Of a DNA stretch of 64,000 nucleotides, positions 47,351-56,707 are shown piece after piece. The first letter of the stretch is position 1. Every line of letters starts with the position of its first letter. The stretch comes from Eubacteriales bacterium. GTDB lineage: Bacteria; Bacillota; Clostridia; Oscillospirales; Oscillospiraceae. Position numbers and translations under genes: made by a program. The notes under the pieces are model-generated. The model was not told the origin of the DNA. It did not search any database and was given only the letters and a program-made list of their open reading frames with translations. Location of the stretch: positions 17,240 through 81,239 of the forward strand of contig JAUNQI010000012.1 in NCBI GenBank assembly GCA_030536255.1, given 5' to 3'.

Positions 47351-48107
47351 GATAAAAAACCTGCACTTCCGGTATTCCAAGCAGCTGCCTGAAGTACTCT
47401 GCGGAATCGATCTCACACTGGAAAAAGGCGAAATCGGAATCCTCCTTGGGAAAAACGGAGCCGGAAAATCAACATTGTTCAAAACCATACTCGGCATCGA
47501 AAGGCCTTCATCGGGAAGCGTGGAACTGAACTCCGTTCTGCTGAATTCTGTTTCTCCCGCGCAGCGCGCAAAGTACATTGCCTATGTTCCTCAAAATGTG
47601 ACTTTCGGTGACCTGTCCGTTTTCGATACGGTAATGACCGGCCGGATCTCCTATTTTGGAGTAAAGGCAGGCAAAGAAGACTATGACGCCGTAAGAGCAG
47701 CGCTGGATGAAATGGGACTTTCCGGGTTTGCAGACCGTTCCGCGGACAGACTATCCGGCGGAGAAAAGCAAAAAGTGGCCATCGCACGTGCCATTGTCGG
47801 AAATCCCAGGCTCATTATCTTTGATGAGCCCACCGGAAACCTTGATCTTGCGAATGAGCGGCTGCTGATCGAAGAAGCAGAAAAACTCGCAAAAACTTAC
47901 GGGATCTCTATCCTTTGTTCTCTGCATGACCTGAATGAAGCAGCCGAGCTTGGTGATAAATTCTTTTTTATGAAGGACGGAGCCATTCGCTATGCAGGCG
48001 GGAAAGAGCTCTTCACCGAAGATGTCATTGAAGACATTTACGGCGTTCGGGTCAGGGTCAATCATATAGGAAATCAAATCCTGATAACCGGAGGAACATC
48101 AAAATGA
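47343..48107 (+). CDS. FecE/BtuD-type ABC transporter ATPase
   Basis: A 254-residue ATPase with Walker A GKNGAGKST, signature LSGGEKQK and Walker B LIIFDEPTGNLD. It energises the adjacent permease. The ATG at 47343 overlaps the permease stop; the longer ORF start at 47223 lies inside the permease gene and is not supported. Confidence 0.92.
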   Translation: MLEIKNLHFRYSKQLPEVLCGIDLTLEKGEIGILLGKNGAGKSTLFKTILGIERPSSGSVELNSVLLNSVSPAQRAKYIAYVPQNVTFGDLSVFDTVMTGRISYFGVKAGKEDYDAVRAALDEMGLSGFADRSADRLSGGEKQKVAIARAIVGNPRLIIFDEPTGNLDLANERLLIEEAEKLAKTYGISILCSLHDLNEAAELGDKFFFMKDGAIRYAGGKELFTEDVIEDIYGVRVRVNHIGNQILITGGTSK

Positions 48108-49279
48108 AAACTAAAAAGCTTTTATCTCTGGTACTTGCATTGTGTACGGTATTTGGACTTTCGGCTTCGGCTTTTGCCGGAAATGAACTTACAGAGGCAA
48201 AAGAAATCGAAGCTACCGAAGTCATGATCACGGATATGATCGGACGTGAACTATCCGTGAAACCCGGCAGCTATAAAAATGTTGTGTGTATCGGGGCAGG
48301 CGCTCTTCGCATGTATTCCTATATAGGAGATGTTTCTCTTCTTTGCGGTGTTGAAGATATCGACAATACTTCCCTGGAGAAACGGCCGAAAATGTTCGAC
48401 GCCGCCGCAAGACCTTATGTTCTTGCTTTTGGCGAGATCTTTAAAACACTTCCGTCCTGCGGTGTCGGCGGTCCCAATGCTCAGGCAGCGGAGGCCGAGA
48501 AAATTTTTTCCTGCAGCCCCGATATTGTTATTTCCGAATACGAGGATACCGATAAGGAAAATGCCCTTCAGGAACAGCTCGGCGTCCCTGTTATTACGCT
48601 GAAAGCATCTCCTTCCGGTGTGTTCTGTGAAGAATTTATGGGTAGTATTCGATTGCTGGGAAAAGTCTTCGGCGAAGAGGAGAAAGCAGAGACGCTGATT
48701 TCTTTTGTGGAAAGCGAAACGGCCGAAATCACGAAACGCACAGCGGAAATTGCAGACGCCGATAAACCCTCTGTATATATCTGCGGTCTTGGTAGCTGGG
48801 GCACCGCAAACCATCTGATGACTTCCGAAAACTATTCGACTTTTTCTGTTGCAAACATTAAAAATGTTGTTTCCGGTCTCGGGATCAAAGGGATTGGGGA
48901 AATAGAAGCCGAGAAATTTATTGTCTTCGGTGCGGATATGGACATTATGTTCATTGATGCAGCCGCAATAAAAAATATCCAACCGCTCTACGCAGAAGAC
49001 AACACAATGTTTGACACCTGCAAAGCATGGCAGAATGGTGAAGTGTATCTTCAGATGGCGTACAATGCATATTACACCAACTACGAGATTGCTCTTGCAA
49101 ACGCCTGGTTTCTGGCAAAGACCGTATATCCTGAGTCCTTTGATGACATTGATATGACCGACAAGCTCAACGAGATAACGAATACTTTTCTCGGAAAGGA
49201 ACTGGCATCGGAGATCTTCGCCTGCGGAAACAGCTTCGGCGGTTACCAGAAGATCGACACGGCTGCGTTTTTTTCCTGA
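48104..49279 (+). CDS. FecCD-type ABC transporter substrate-binding protein
   Basis: A 391-residue TroA-fold protein with signal peptide residues 1-25 (ending ASAFAG) and no lipobox. Mature segments ITDMIGRELSVKPGSYKNVVCIGAGALRM, here read across two motifs, and PDIVISEYED mark the iron/siderophore-type binding group. The start overlaps the ATPase stop by 4 nt. Ligand could be a siderophore, heme, another metal chelate or a corrinoid; sequence alone does not decide. Confidence 0.85.
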   Translation: MKTKKLLSLVLALCTVFGLSASAFAGNELTEAKEIEATEVMITDMIGRELSVKPGSYKNVVCIGAGALRMYSYIGDVSLLCGVEDIDNTSLEKRPKMFDAAARPYVLAFGEIFKTLPSCGVGGPNAQAAEAEKIFSCSPDIVISEYEDTDKENALQEQLGVPVITLKASPSGVFCEEFMGSIRLLGKVFGEEEKAETLISFVESETAEITKRTAEIADADKPSVYICGLGSWGTANHLMTSENYSTFSVANIKNVVSGLGIKGIGEIEAEKFIVFGADMDIMFIDAAAIKNIQPLYAEDNTMFDTCKAWQNGEVYLQMAYNAYYTNYEIALANAWFLAKTVYPESFDDIDMTDKLNEITNTFLGKELASEIFACGNSFGGYQKIDTAAFFS

Positions 49280-49328
49280 CTGCTTTTCCGGTCTAATTCC
49301 GAACAGGATCGTTCACAGAAAAATAAAA

Positions 49329-49358
49329 GGAAATCCCATCCGATTGGACGGGATTTCT
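49329..49358 (+). terminator. Terminator after the FecCD-type operon
   Basis: A GC-centred stem (arms 49331-49340 and 49346-49356 region, one mismatch) is followed by CTTCTTTTTAT. Confidence 0.75.
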
Positions 49359-49414
49359 TCTTTTTATACGTTATACGTATACGTTTTATACTTTCTTCCT
49401 TATCTGCTTCGGAC

Positions 49415-50629
49415 TCAGCCAAGTCTTGAGGTGACCTCAATCACGAGGTCGCTCATGGGATAGGCAGAGCAGGGGTGGAAGTAACCATAGTCCTTGTCGG
49501 AGGCACGTACACCGTCAGACTGGGGACGCTGCCACACCTCGCCGGAGATCAGCAGGCTTCTGCACCAGCCACAGGCGCCGCTTCTGCAGTGCGTATCAGG
49601 GGCAAGGCCGGCCTTTTCCAGAGAGACCACGACCGTGTCCGTGGCCTTCGCATCGATGGTCTGTTCCTCGATACCGAAGCGGACGGTAATCTTAAAGGTT
49701 TCGTTCTCATGGCCCTTCGGGTAAAGAGGAGACCTGGTAATATCGGAGGTCTCGCCGTACTCTTCCTTGCGGATGCGGCGCTCCTTCACGCCCATTTTGG
49801 CAAATTCGCCGTCAAGGAAGTCATACATGGGCTGAGGACCGGAGACATAATAGGTAACGCTATCCCAGTCGGGAACCAGCTTTTTAATGATGTCTGCAGA
49901 AATGAAGCCAGTCTCTCCCTTCCAGCTATCGCCGGGTTCGGAAAGGATATTGAAGACCTCAACAGCACCGTTGGAAGCTTCAGCAATCTCATTGAGCTCA
50001 TCAAAGAAGATGATGTCGTTTTCATTGCGGGAGCCGTAGAGGATCGTGAATTTCTCGGGGCGGTGAGAGGACGCCATATCCAGCGCAATGGAACGGAAGG
50101 CGGTGATGCCGCTGCCGCCGGCAATGCCTACAACATGTCCGGCATCGCGAAGCGCATTGTAATAGCCTTCGCCGAAAGCGCCGTCAAAACGAACCTCGGT
50201 TCCTTCCTTCCAGTTGTCCCAGACCCAGGCGGAAACATAGCCGCCGGGCATTTTACGTAGAGTTAGCTGCAGAAGGCCCTCGTCAGTTGCCTTAGGTGCA
50301 GAGGAAACAGAGAAGGGACGGGTGACCCATTTTCCGTCAATCAGGAACTTCACGCTGACATGCTGACCGGCGTTGAAATAGGGCATATGATAACCCTCTG
50401 CAGCCTTGAGGGTAAAGGTTCGGGAGGAGGGAGTCTCCTCCTTGACGGAAACAATATTTGCCACAACGAGATCTGTGTGGATATCCTTTGCAATATCTGC
50501 AGCGCGGTCGGACATATCAAAATCGGTGCTCGCCGCATCAATCCAGGCCTGACGGGCCTTCATGAGACCGAACCAGCCCATCAGATCCTTGAAATAACTC
50601 TTAACGGTAACTTTTGCTTTCTTAGCCAT
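49415..50629 (-). CDS. FAD-dependent reductase with C-terminal 2Fe-2S ferredoxin domain
   Basis: A 404-residue electron-transfer protein. A FAD-binding barrel (RPFSVSSAPK, the RxYS-like motif), an NAD-binding Rossmann part (GIAGGSGITAFRS, YYVSGPQPMYDF) and a plant-type 2Fe-2S domain (CRSGACGWCRSLL, with a later HPC) follow a roughly 55-residue N-terminal extension. It likely passes electrons from NAD(P)H to the CrtI-like partner encoded immediately upstream, whose stop it overlaps by 8 nt. The ATG at 50629 has GGAGGTG upstream. Confidence 0.85.
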   Translation of the reverse strand: MAKKAKVTVKSYFKDLMGWFGLMKARQAWIDAASTDFDMSDRAADIAKDIHTDLVVANIVSVKEETPSSRTFTLKAAEGYHMPYFNAGQHVSVKFLIDGKWVTRPFSVSSAPKATDEGLLQLTLRKMPGGYVSAWVWDNWKEGTEVRFDGAFGEGYYNALRDAGHVVGIAGGSGITAFRSIALDMASSHRPEKFTILYGSRNENDIIFFDELNEIAEASNGAVEVFNILSEPGDSWKGETGFISADIIKKLVPDWDSVTYYVSGPQPMYDFLDGEFAKMGVKERRIRKEEYGETSDITRSPLYPKGHENETFKITVRFGIEEQTIDAKATDTVVVSLEKAGLAPDTHCRSGACGWCRSLLISGEVWQRPQSDGVRASDKDYGYFHPCSAYPMSDLVIEVTSRLG

Positions 50630-52181
50630 TTTTTGCACCTCCAAGCTTTGCCAGAACTACATTGGCAACCTGATATCCGTTCGTCATAACGGAGGAGTAG
50701 CCGTGGGCACGGAAGCCTGCGCTGCCGACAAAGTCAAGACCCGGGATGAAGCGTTCCTGCTCCTGATTCATGGTTCTGGGAACAGCGCCGTCAATTGCGG
50801 TGCAGACATAACCGTAGATATTGCCGCGGAAAGCCTCGGTATATCTGGTGAAGGTAGCGGGAGTGGCAACGGTCAGCTCTTCAATATGGTCGCGGATCTT
50901 AATGCCGGTACCTTCTTCAAAGTTTTTGATAAGGTTATCCGCAAACTTCTCCTTAATCGTCTCATAGTCGTACTTGCTCAGGTCAGACTTGTTGATGGCG
51001 TCAGGAGAGTACATAGCGGTGAGGTTCATCTGGCAGCGGCCCGGGCCGGAGAATCCGGGAATCGCCACATCGGGGATCGTGGCGGAAACTCTGTGGTTGG
51101 GCTGCCAGGTATTGGTGGCTTCATAGATCTCTTCGGTATCCATGTTGTGACCGATGAAGTACTCGTAGCTGTCGATACCGAGATCTTCTGCGGTGGCATC
51201 AAGGCCGAGATACACAACAAAGGGGCTTGCCAGCTGTTCTCTGGCGCCGGCCAGCTTGTAGGCTGCCTCGGGAACCTGAGAGCGGTCCATCATATCTACA
51301 AGAGCCTTGGTGGGATTGCCATTGGAAATAACGAAATCCGCGCGGATCTCCGTACCGTCTTCCGTCTTTACGCCGACACAGCGTCCGTTTTCCAGCAGAT
51401 ATTCCACAACCTTGACATTGGTCTCCACCTGACCTCCGTTTTTGCGGAATGCTTTTTCCAGAGCGTTTGCAATTTCATGAGAGGTCTTGTTGGGGATATG
51501 GGCGCCGTCACGCAGGTAGATGTAGATCATCTGAGCCCAGACAATGAAGCTGGCCTCGCTGAGATGACGGCTAATGTAGCCGTAATAGGCATTGAGCACC
51601 TGAGAAGTCTTCGGGCCGAACTTGAAGGACTTGTTGACCTCTTCCGCCTCATAGGAAGCCGTACGGAGGAAAGAGGAATACTTTGTGGCCATGACCTTGG
51701 GCTCGGGGCCGTCCTTGCCACAGGAGCCGATATACTCGAGCGCTTCATTGATCTCCTTGAACAGCTGGAAGTAATTGCGGACCTTTTTGCCGTTGCCCGG
51801 CTCCAGCTTTTCAATGGCCTCAATGCAGTTTTCAATTCCGAAGGGCATGGTAAAGTCAATGCCGTAGTCGGAAAGGATCACGCGGTAGGCATCCGGAACC
51901 TTGAGCCAGTCCAGTTCCACGCCGATGTCATCGAACATGGCTCTGGTGGCGCCGTAACCGGCACCGTCCTTGCCGTCACCAAACTCGCAGGCCTCATGAA
52001 GGCTGACCTCGAATTCGTAGCGGCCGCGTACGAAGCTTGTGGCATAACCGCCGGTGAGATTGTGCTTTTCAAGCAGAAGCACCTGCTTGCCTTCCTTGGC
52101 CAGCTTGGCTGCGGCTGTCATGCCGCCCATGCCGGCGCCGACGACAATTACGTCGTAATGCGGAAGAAATCTTTTCGCCAT
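50622..52181 (-). CDS. Phytoene-desaturase-like NAD(P)/FAD-dependent oxidoreductase
   Basis: A 519-residue flavoprotein of the CrtI/RetSat-like amine-oxidoreductase superfamily. The N-terminal dinucleotide fold is VVGAGMGGMTAAAKLAKEG, followed by EKHNLTGGYATSF; the C-terminus has GLDFVGSAGFRAHGYSSVMTNGYQVA, the second FAD-contact region. No carotenoid gene is near, so a pigment role is unlikely. With its reductase partner it may reduce or saturate an unsaturated small molecule taken from the environment (inference). Confidence 0.82.
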   Translation of the reverse strand: MAKRFLPHYDVIVVGAGMGGMTAAAKLAKEGKQVLLLEKHNLTGGYATSFVRGRYEFEVSLHEACEFGDGKDGAGYGATRAMFDDIGVELDWLKVPDAYRVILSDYGIDFTMPFGIENCIEAIEKLEPGNGKKVRNYFQLFKEINEALEYIGSCGKDGPEPKVMATKYSSFLRTASYEAEEVNKSFKFGPKTSQVLNAYYGYISRHLSEASFIVWAQMIYIYLRDGAHIPNKTSHEIANALEKAFRKNGGQVETNVKVVEYLLENGRCVGVKTEDGTEIRADFVISNGNPTKALVDMMDRSQVPEAAYKLAGAREQLASPFVVYLGLDATAEDLGIDSYEYFIGHNMDTEEIYEATNTWQPNHRVSATIPDVAIPGFSGPGRCQMNLTAMYSPDAINKSDLSKYDYETIKEKFADNLIKNFEEGTGIKIRDHIEELTVATPATFTRYTEAFRGNIYGYVCTAIDGAVPRTMNQEQERFIPGLDFVGSAGFRAHGYSSVMTNGYQVANVVLAKLGGAKNG

Positions 52182-52226
52182 CGATCATTCTCCTTTTTCT
52201 CTGTTTATCTGTTTTTTTGATGCCGC

Positions 52227-52316
52227 GGGATCCCTTGTTCTGCAGTATAGGATCCCGATCGAATTGTTGTCCGGTTTTTCTGTTAACATTATAACAATAT
52301 TTCCGCCAATTGTCGA
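52227..52316 (-). promoter_or_regulatory. Promoter and leader inverted repeat of the flavoprotein pair
   Basis: On the minus strand TCGACA (52316-52311) and TATAAT (52293-52288) are 17 nt apart. A 7-bp inverted repeat containing GGATCC (52227-52233 with 52250-52256) lies in the leader and could be a regulatory hairpin or operator. The remainder of 52182-52418 holds no gene. Confidence 0.6.
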
Positions 52317-52418
52317 TATATTAAATTGATGCAAAAGCCGCTCATGCAAAAAGAAACGAGCCAGTATCCAAAAGGACGCCGGCCCGGCAGTTATCCGCTC
52401 TGACTGCTCCGTTTGCAG

Positions 52419-53780
52419 TCAGGAAATATGATTCTTTTTCAGGAATCTCCGGTGAACATAGAGGGAAACGGTCACCGTAAGAATATCGGCCAGGAGCTGG
52501 GACCACACAAGGCCGTACATTCCCATCATGCGGTTCAGAAGGAACAGCATGGGAATATTAAAGCCTGCCCAGCGCAGCACGCCGAGGAACAGTGCCTCCT
52601 GTCCCCTGCCGTAGCTGTTAAAAAGATTTACATGGTAGAAGCTCATAAACATAAAAATCGTTGCCAGACAGCGGATCCGGAGGAAAGACGTACCCAGAGC
52701 AACTGTTTCGGCATCTCCGATAAAGAACCGCATAATCTGGGGAGCAAAGAGCTCATAAAGCGTAATGCTGATCACCGCACACACAATACCGGAAAAGAGA
52801 GAGAACCTCGCGATCTTCCGCATACGGTCGTGGTTTCCGGAGGAGTAGTTGTAGGCCGTGAGCGGAACCATGCCCTGGCAAATTCCGACACCGATATTCA
52901 GCGGCAGGCGCTCCGCCTTCAGCACGATCCCCACAGCTGCCAGAGGAATATCCCCATAGCCTGACATAAGACGGTCAATCACTACGTAGTCCATATCAAA
53001 CAGCAGCGTTGCCACAGAGGAGGGAACACCCGTCGCAAAGATCTGCCGGATGCTTTGCTTCCCCGGAAGCTGTGCGGGAGAATGGAGCCGCAGCACGCAT
53101 CTGCTGCGCATTCTGCGGATCAGAAGAATAAAATACAAGCAGGAAAGGCAGTTGGAAAGGCAGGTTGCGATCCCGGCACCTAGGATCTCATTTCCGGGCT
53201 GCATCAGGACAAACATAAACAGCGGATCCAGGAAAATATTGATCACTCCGCCCATCGTCACGCCGAATGCCGCTTTTCCGGATTCCCCGATGCTGCGTAC
53301 AAAGTTGGAAAAAACATTGGTCAGGATCGTCGGAATCCCGCCGAACACGACCACACAGTACGCATACATGCGGGCATAAGCGAAAGTCTCTGAGCCGGCA
53401 CCGAGCAGGCGAAGCATCGGATCCATAAACAGCAGCACCAGCAGAGAAAAAAAAGCGGCAATGACAAGGGACAGATAAACGCTGAAGCTGTAAACTCTTT
53501 CCGCCTCATCCTCACGCCCAACCCCGAGCAGGCGGGAAAGCAGCGCGCCGCCTCCGACTCCTGCCAGACAGGCAAAGGATAAGCAAATGTTGAATACCGG
53601 CAGGATCAGAGATGCTCCTGCTACCATATAAGGGTTGTTCGTACGCCCGATGAAAAAAGTATCAGCCATGTTGTAGATTAGGATGATCAGCTGCCCGATC
53701 ACCGTAGGCACCGCCATCGTCCTGACCGCTTTGGCTACAGGGACGTTTTCAAAGATATCTTTATTCTTTACCGCATTCAA
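52419..53780 (-). CDS. MATE-family efflux transporter
   Basis: A 453-residue membrane protein with 12 hydrophobic helices in two halves, starting with a MATE-type region (MAVPTVIGQLIILIYNMADTFFIGR split over helix 1 and 2). It exports drugs or metabolites by Na+ or H+ exchange. It is a single gene. A hairpin (52400-52422) overlaps its stop codon. Confidence 0.88.
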   Translation of the reverse strand: MNAVKNKDIFENVPVAKAVRTMAVPTVIGQLIILIYNMADTFFIGRTNNPYMVAGASLILPVFNICLSFACLAGVGGGALLSRLLGVGREDEAERVYSFSVYLSLVIAAFFSLLVLLFMDPMLRLLGAGSETFAYARMYAYCVVVFGGIPTILTNVFSNFVRSIGESGKAAFGVTMGGVINIFLDPLFMFVLMQPGNEILGAGIATCLSNCLSCLYFILLIRRMRSRCVLRLHSPAQLPGKQSIRQIFATGVPSSVATLLFDMDYVVIDRLMSGYGDIPLAAVGIVLKAERLPLNIGVGICQGMVPLTAYNYSSGNHDRMRKIARFSLFSGIVCAVISITLYELFAPQIMRFFIGDAETVALGTSFLRIRCLATIFMFMSFYHVNLFNSYGRGQEALFLGVLRWAGFNIPMLFLLNRMMGMYGLVWSQLLADILTVTVSLYVHRRFLKKNHIS

Positions 53781-53866
53781 TTTCTGATCCGCTTCTTTCC
53801 TGATTACCCGGCTTCCGTCGATTTCCTGCTTATTTTACTTCCATTTCCGCAAATGTCAAACGATTT

Positions 53867-55159
53867 TCAACTGATTTTTTCTGAGTATAATTCTATGTGT
53901 CGGATGGGTCTGTCTCCGCGTTTTTCGATCTGCTCCACCGTCAGCTCCGTATGATAGAAATCCTTGACGGAGCAGCCCGCTCTGCCGCCGCCGCTGGATG
54001 CGCAGGCGCAGGCGCAGGAAGAGGCACATGCACAGGAGGATGCGCATGCACAGGAGGACGATACGCAGGAGGAATGCGAGCGGGAGCTTCCCGATCCGGA
54101 AGAGCTGCCGGAGCTGTGCGTCCGTTCTGAGCGCGGAACGCGTTCAATCACCTTCCGTGAAGAAACATGGACACTGACATAAATATTCGGATCCGGGGTG
54201 GAGTGCAGTCCGTCGGTCTTGTACTTTACGTACTCCGGATGCTCTTTTTCTTCAATGATCTCCTCACTCTTCACAAAGTTTGTTCCGCAGTATTCGCACA
54301 CAGCCGCATCCTTTGGCCGGGGAGCGGCACAGTTCGGGCAGTTCGGATAATATTCTATCAGGGTCCGTTTGATGGTCGTTTTGGTTTTCGTGCGGAACCC
54401 GTTCCGAATCATTCGCGTAATAATAACGAACGGAGCCACGAGCAGGAATAAAAGGCCGCCGAAAATGGGCAGACATAGAGCAATCCCGATGAGAGTATAC
54501 AGCCATTCCAGCGGATCTTCCTCATCATCATTTTCTTCTTTATATCCCCGGCTCGTGTCAAAATCATAAGCTGTCACCGGATAGTTTACGCGGACAGTGT
54601 AGCGTTCTCCGCCCTTGAGAGAAGTTTCAAAGGTGAGATATTCATCATCCGTCTGGGCTGCCGGAGAGAAGCTGTCTGTATTCGCGCTGCTCCAGCGGAT
54701 CACAAGGCGGTCAACGTCTGCATAATCGAACCAGGCCGGAGTGAACTGATAAACTGCGTATTCATTTCCTTCATAGAAAGCGTACATATTATCCTGTACG
54801 ACCATGAACTCAAAAACTGCTGTCTCTCCCTCAAAGTATTCCTCATTAAAATCCATATGCAGCGTTCCGCTGCTCTTCTCATAGTATATCTTCTTTATGT
54901 TATCAGAGAGGGCTTTGTATTCGATATAATGAGAATTGGGAATACCGATCTCGGCATAAATCAGCGGGCCGGAGGCATCGTCCAGAATAAACCATTCAAT
55001 GTGATAAGAAAGGTTCAGCGTCCCGTCCTCGTTGACATCGACTGTGATCTCATAGTCCGTAATCTCGTCGATATAGGTTTCGGCAAAGGCAGCTGTCAGG
55101 CATGAAAGCACAAAAAGCGTGCACAGGAAAGTGCAGAGGATCAATTTCAGCTTTTTCAT
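53867..55159 (-). CDS. Membrane protein with zinc ribbon and C-terminal Ser/Cys/Ala repeat tail (likely radical-SAM partner)
   Basis: A 430-residue protein: signal peptide (1-26), extracytoplasmic domain (about 28-215), one membrane segment (about 219-249), a basic stretch placing the rest in the cytoplasm, a zinc ribbon (CPNC...CEYC, 274-291), then a Ser-rich linker and a tail with Cys at 365, 370, 372, 376, 378, 382, 384, 386 and 396 in repeats of SSCACA, ending GGGRAGC followed by KDFY. Its start is 1 nt after the stop of a radical-SAM gene. The layout suggests the tail is a modification substrate. The outer domain resembles DUF2207-type proteins. Confidence 0.75.
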   Translation of the reverse strand: MKKLKLILCTFLCTLFVLSCLTAAFAETYIDEITDYEITVDVNEDGTLNLSYHIEWFILDDASGPLIYAEIGIPNSHYIEYKALSDNIKKIYYEKSSGTLHMDFNEEYFEGETAVFEFMVVQDNMYAFYEGNEYAVYQFTPAWFDYADVDRLVIRWSSANTDSFSPAAQTDDEYLTFETSLKGGERYTVRVNYPVTAYDFDTSRGYKEENDDEEDPLEWLYTLIGIALCLPIFGGLLFLLVAPFVIITRMIRNGFRTKTKTTIKRTLIEYYPNCPNCAAPRPKDAAVCEYCGTNFVKSEEIIEEKEHPEYVKYKTDGLHSTPDPNIYVSVHVSSRKVIERVPRSERTHSSGSSSGSGSSRSHSSCVSSSCACASSCACASSCACACASSGGGRAGCSVKDFYHTELTVEQIEKRGDRPIRHIELYSEKIS

Positions 55160-55160
55160 T

Positions 55161-56531
55161 TCAGATCCCCCCTCTGCCTTTTCTCAGCGGACAGCGGCCG
55201 AGCATCAGCGATGAGTATTCTCTCCGTTTTTTGCAGAAAGCGCTGTACCAGATGTCTTCCCAGTTATCGGTCAGAATGTTTCCCAGCACATTCCCTGAAA
55301 GCCAGCTCTGACACGGAACGACATTCCCTCCGGGTGTGACGGCCATGTTGGACAGACAGGCCCCGCAGTTCGGCGCCGGGATGGACAGCTCTCTGAAATA
55401 ATCGTTTTCCAGCCATCCGGGAGATGTAAAACCGATCTCCATGCCATTTGCAAAGGCGTAGTCCACTGCCTCTGTGAGGATCTGTTTCAGCTCCGGGATC
55501 TGCAGCTGCATGCTCTGTGAGGTCTCTGTCTCCGCCCTGCCGGTAACGATAATGCTGGAGCAGGTAACATAGGTCACACCCAGCGCATGCAGGAATTCCA
55601 GTGTTTTGACGTAATCCCTGTTCAGCGTACAAAGCGGAGTGTTAATGCTGGGGTTTAAGCCTGCCGCCAGTGAATTTTTAATGCCGGCAACAGTATTCCG
55701 ATACTGTGCCGCACCGACCAGCGTGTTGTGTATGCTCTCATCACCGCTGTACAGCGTGATCTGCAGACCGTCCAGCTCTGCCCTCCGCAGGTCTTCACAG
55801 TACTCCGGGGTAAGCCGGATTCCGTTTGTGTTCAGGCGGGATACGAACCAGCGGGCATAAGCGATGAGCTCGCAGAGATCTTCGCGCATCGTCGGCTCGC
55901 CGCCGGTAAAGGTGATCTGGGGAATCCCCGCTTCACGGCATTTGTCGAGCACACGCTTCCACTGCTCTGTCGTCAGTTCTCTTTCTTCGGCATAGTTCTG
56001 TCCGGCTGCATAGCAGTGCACACACTTCTGGTTGCAATGCCAGCTTCCGTCCTTCACCATGGCAGATACCATCACATCCATACGGTGCGGGGCACTCATA
56101 TAATCTGCATATTCGCCGATCGTAACCCACTGGATATCTTCATCCGGAACCTCGCCAACAGACAGCTGTTTAAACGTATGGACGATGCGCCGGATCGTCT
56201 CCTCAAAACGTTTTCTGCTCAGAAACGGGATAACTGCTTTCGTGCTCTGAAAAGCGCGCTCATAGATCCCGTCCAGAATTTCATCCGTAACAGGAATTCC
56301 GTCAAAGGCATTCACTTCCTTTATGAACTCCGCCAGCATGACCGTCCAATACTCATTGCAGGGGAGAATATCGCGGCCATTGACCATGATCAGGCTGGAC
56401 TGGGTCTTATCTCCCGCCTTAGGCGGAATCAGATGGATGCGGATGGATCCGGGACCGTTCGGGTTAAAAGTAGTCTGAAGTATTTCTCCGAAATTCTCTT
56501 TGTAGTACCGCCTGATTTTCCCTGTAATCAT
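55161..56531 (-). CDS. Radical SAM/SPASM-domain protein
   Basis: A 456-residue enzyme. The cluster motif CNQKCVHC (CX3CX2C; Cys166, 170 and 173) is followed by TFTGGEPTMREDL, and the C-terminus has a SPASM-like set of cysteines (NCGAC, VVPCQSW, FCKKR, GRCPL) for auxiliary Fe-S clusters. The first 140 residues could hold a peptide-recognition (RRE-like) fold, by inference. SPASM enzymes often modify peptides or proteins; the next gene encodes a Cys-rich tail. The ATG at 56531 has GGAGAG upstream and is preferred over a TTG at 56555. Confidence 0.85.
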   Translation of the reverse strand: MITGKIRRYYKENFGEILQTTFNPNGPGSIRIHLIPPKAGDKTQSSLIMVNGRDILPCNEYWTVMLAEFIKEVNAFDGIPVTDEILDGIYERAFQSTKAVIPFLSRKRFEETIRRIVHTFKQLSVGEVPDEDIQWVTIGEYADYMSAPHRMDVMVSAMVKDGSWHCNQKCVHCYAAGQNYAEERELTTEQWKRVLDKCREAGIPQITFTGGEPTMREDLCELIAYARWFVSRLNTNGIRLTPEYCEDLRRAELDGLQITLYSGDESIHNTLVGAAQYRNTVAGIKNSLAAGLNPSINTPLCTLNRDYVKTLEFLHALGVTYVTCSSIIVTGRAETETSQSMQLQIPELKQILTEAVDYAFANGMEIGFTSPGWLENDYFRELSIPAPNCGACLSNMAVTPGGNVVPCQSWLSGNVLGNILTDNWEDIWYSAFCKKRREYSSLMLGRCPLRKGRGGI

Positions 56532-56587
56532 AAGGCTCTCCTTCGTTTTTCTCAATTCTTCCGATCCACTTTACTGAATTAATTTTA

Positions 56588-56616
56588 ATTATAGTATATC
56601 ATGCTGCTGAACTCAA
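56588..56616 (-). promoter_or_regulatory. Putative sigma-A promoter of the radical-SAM operon
   Basis: On the minus strand TTGAGT (56616-56611) and TATAAT (56593-56588) are separated by 17 nt, about 57 nt upstream of the radical-SAM start. Confidence 0.65.
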
Positions 56617-56634
56617 GGTTATTCCGGAAGCAGG

Positions 56635-56663
56635 TTGGAGCCGTTGACGGATTATGATATACT
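56635..56663 (+). promoter_or_regulatory. Putative promoter of the decarboxylase gene
   Basis: TTGGAG (56635-56640) and TATACT (56658-56663) are separated by 17 nt, about 45 nt upstream of the start codon; divergent from the radical-SAM promoter. Confidence 0.45.
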
Positions 56664-56707
56664 ATACGACATACTTTAATATGTCACAGGGACATCGGAG
56701 GTACGGG

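Noticed and set aside
50703..52220. 505-codon plus-strand open frame
   Set aside because: It is antisense to the CrtI-like gene, whose motifs and promoter are clear; no family motif is seen in the plus-strand product.
54001..54110. Tandem-repeat-like DNA (GCAGGC/GCACAGGA units), possible minisatellite
   Set aside because: The repeats encode the Ser/Cys/Ala tail in frame with varied codons, so they are coding rather than a non-coding satellite.
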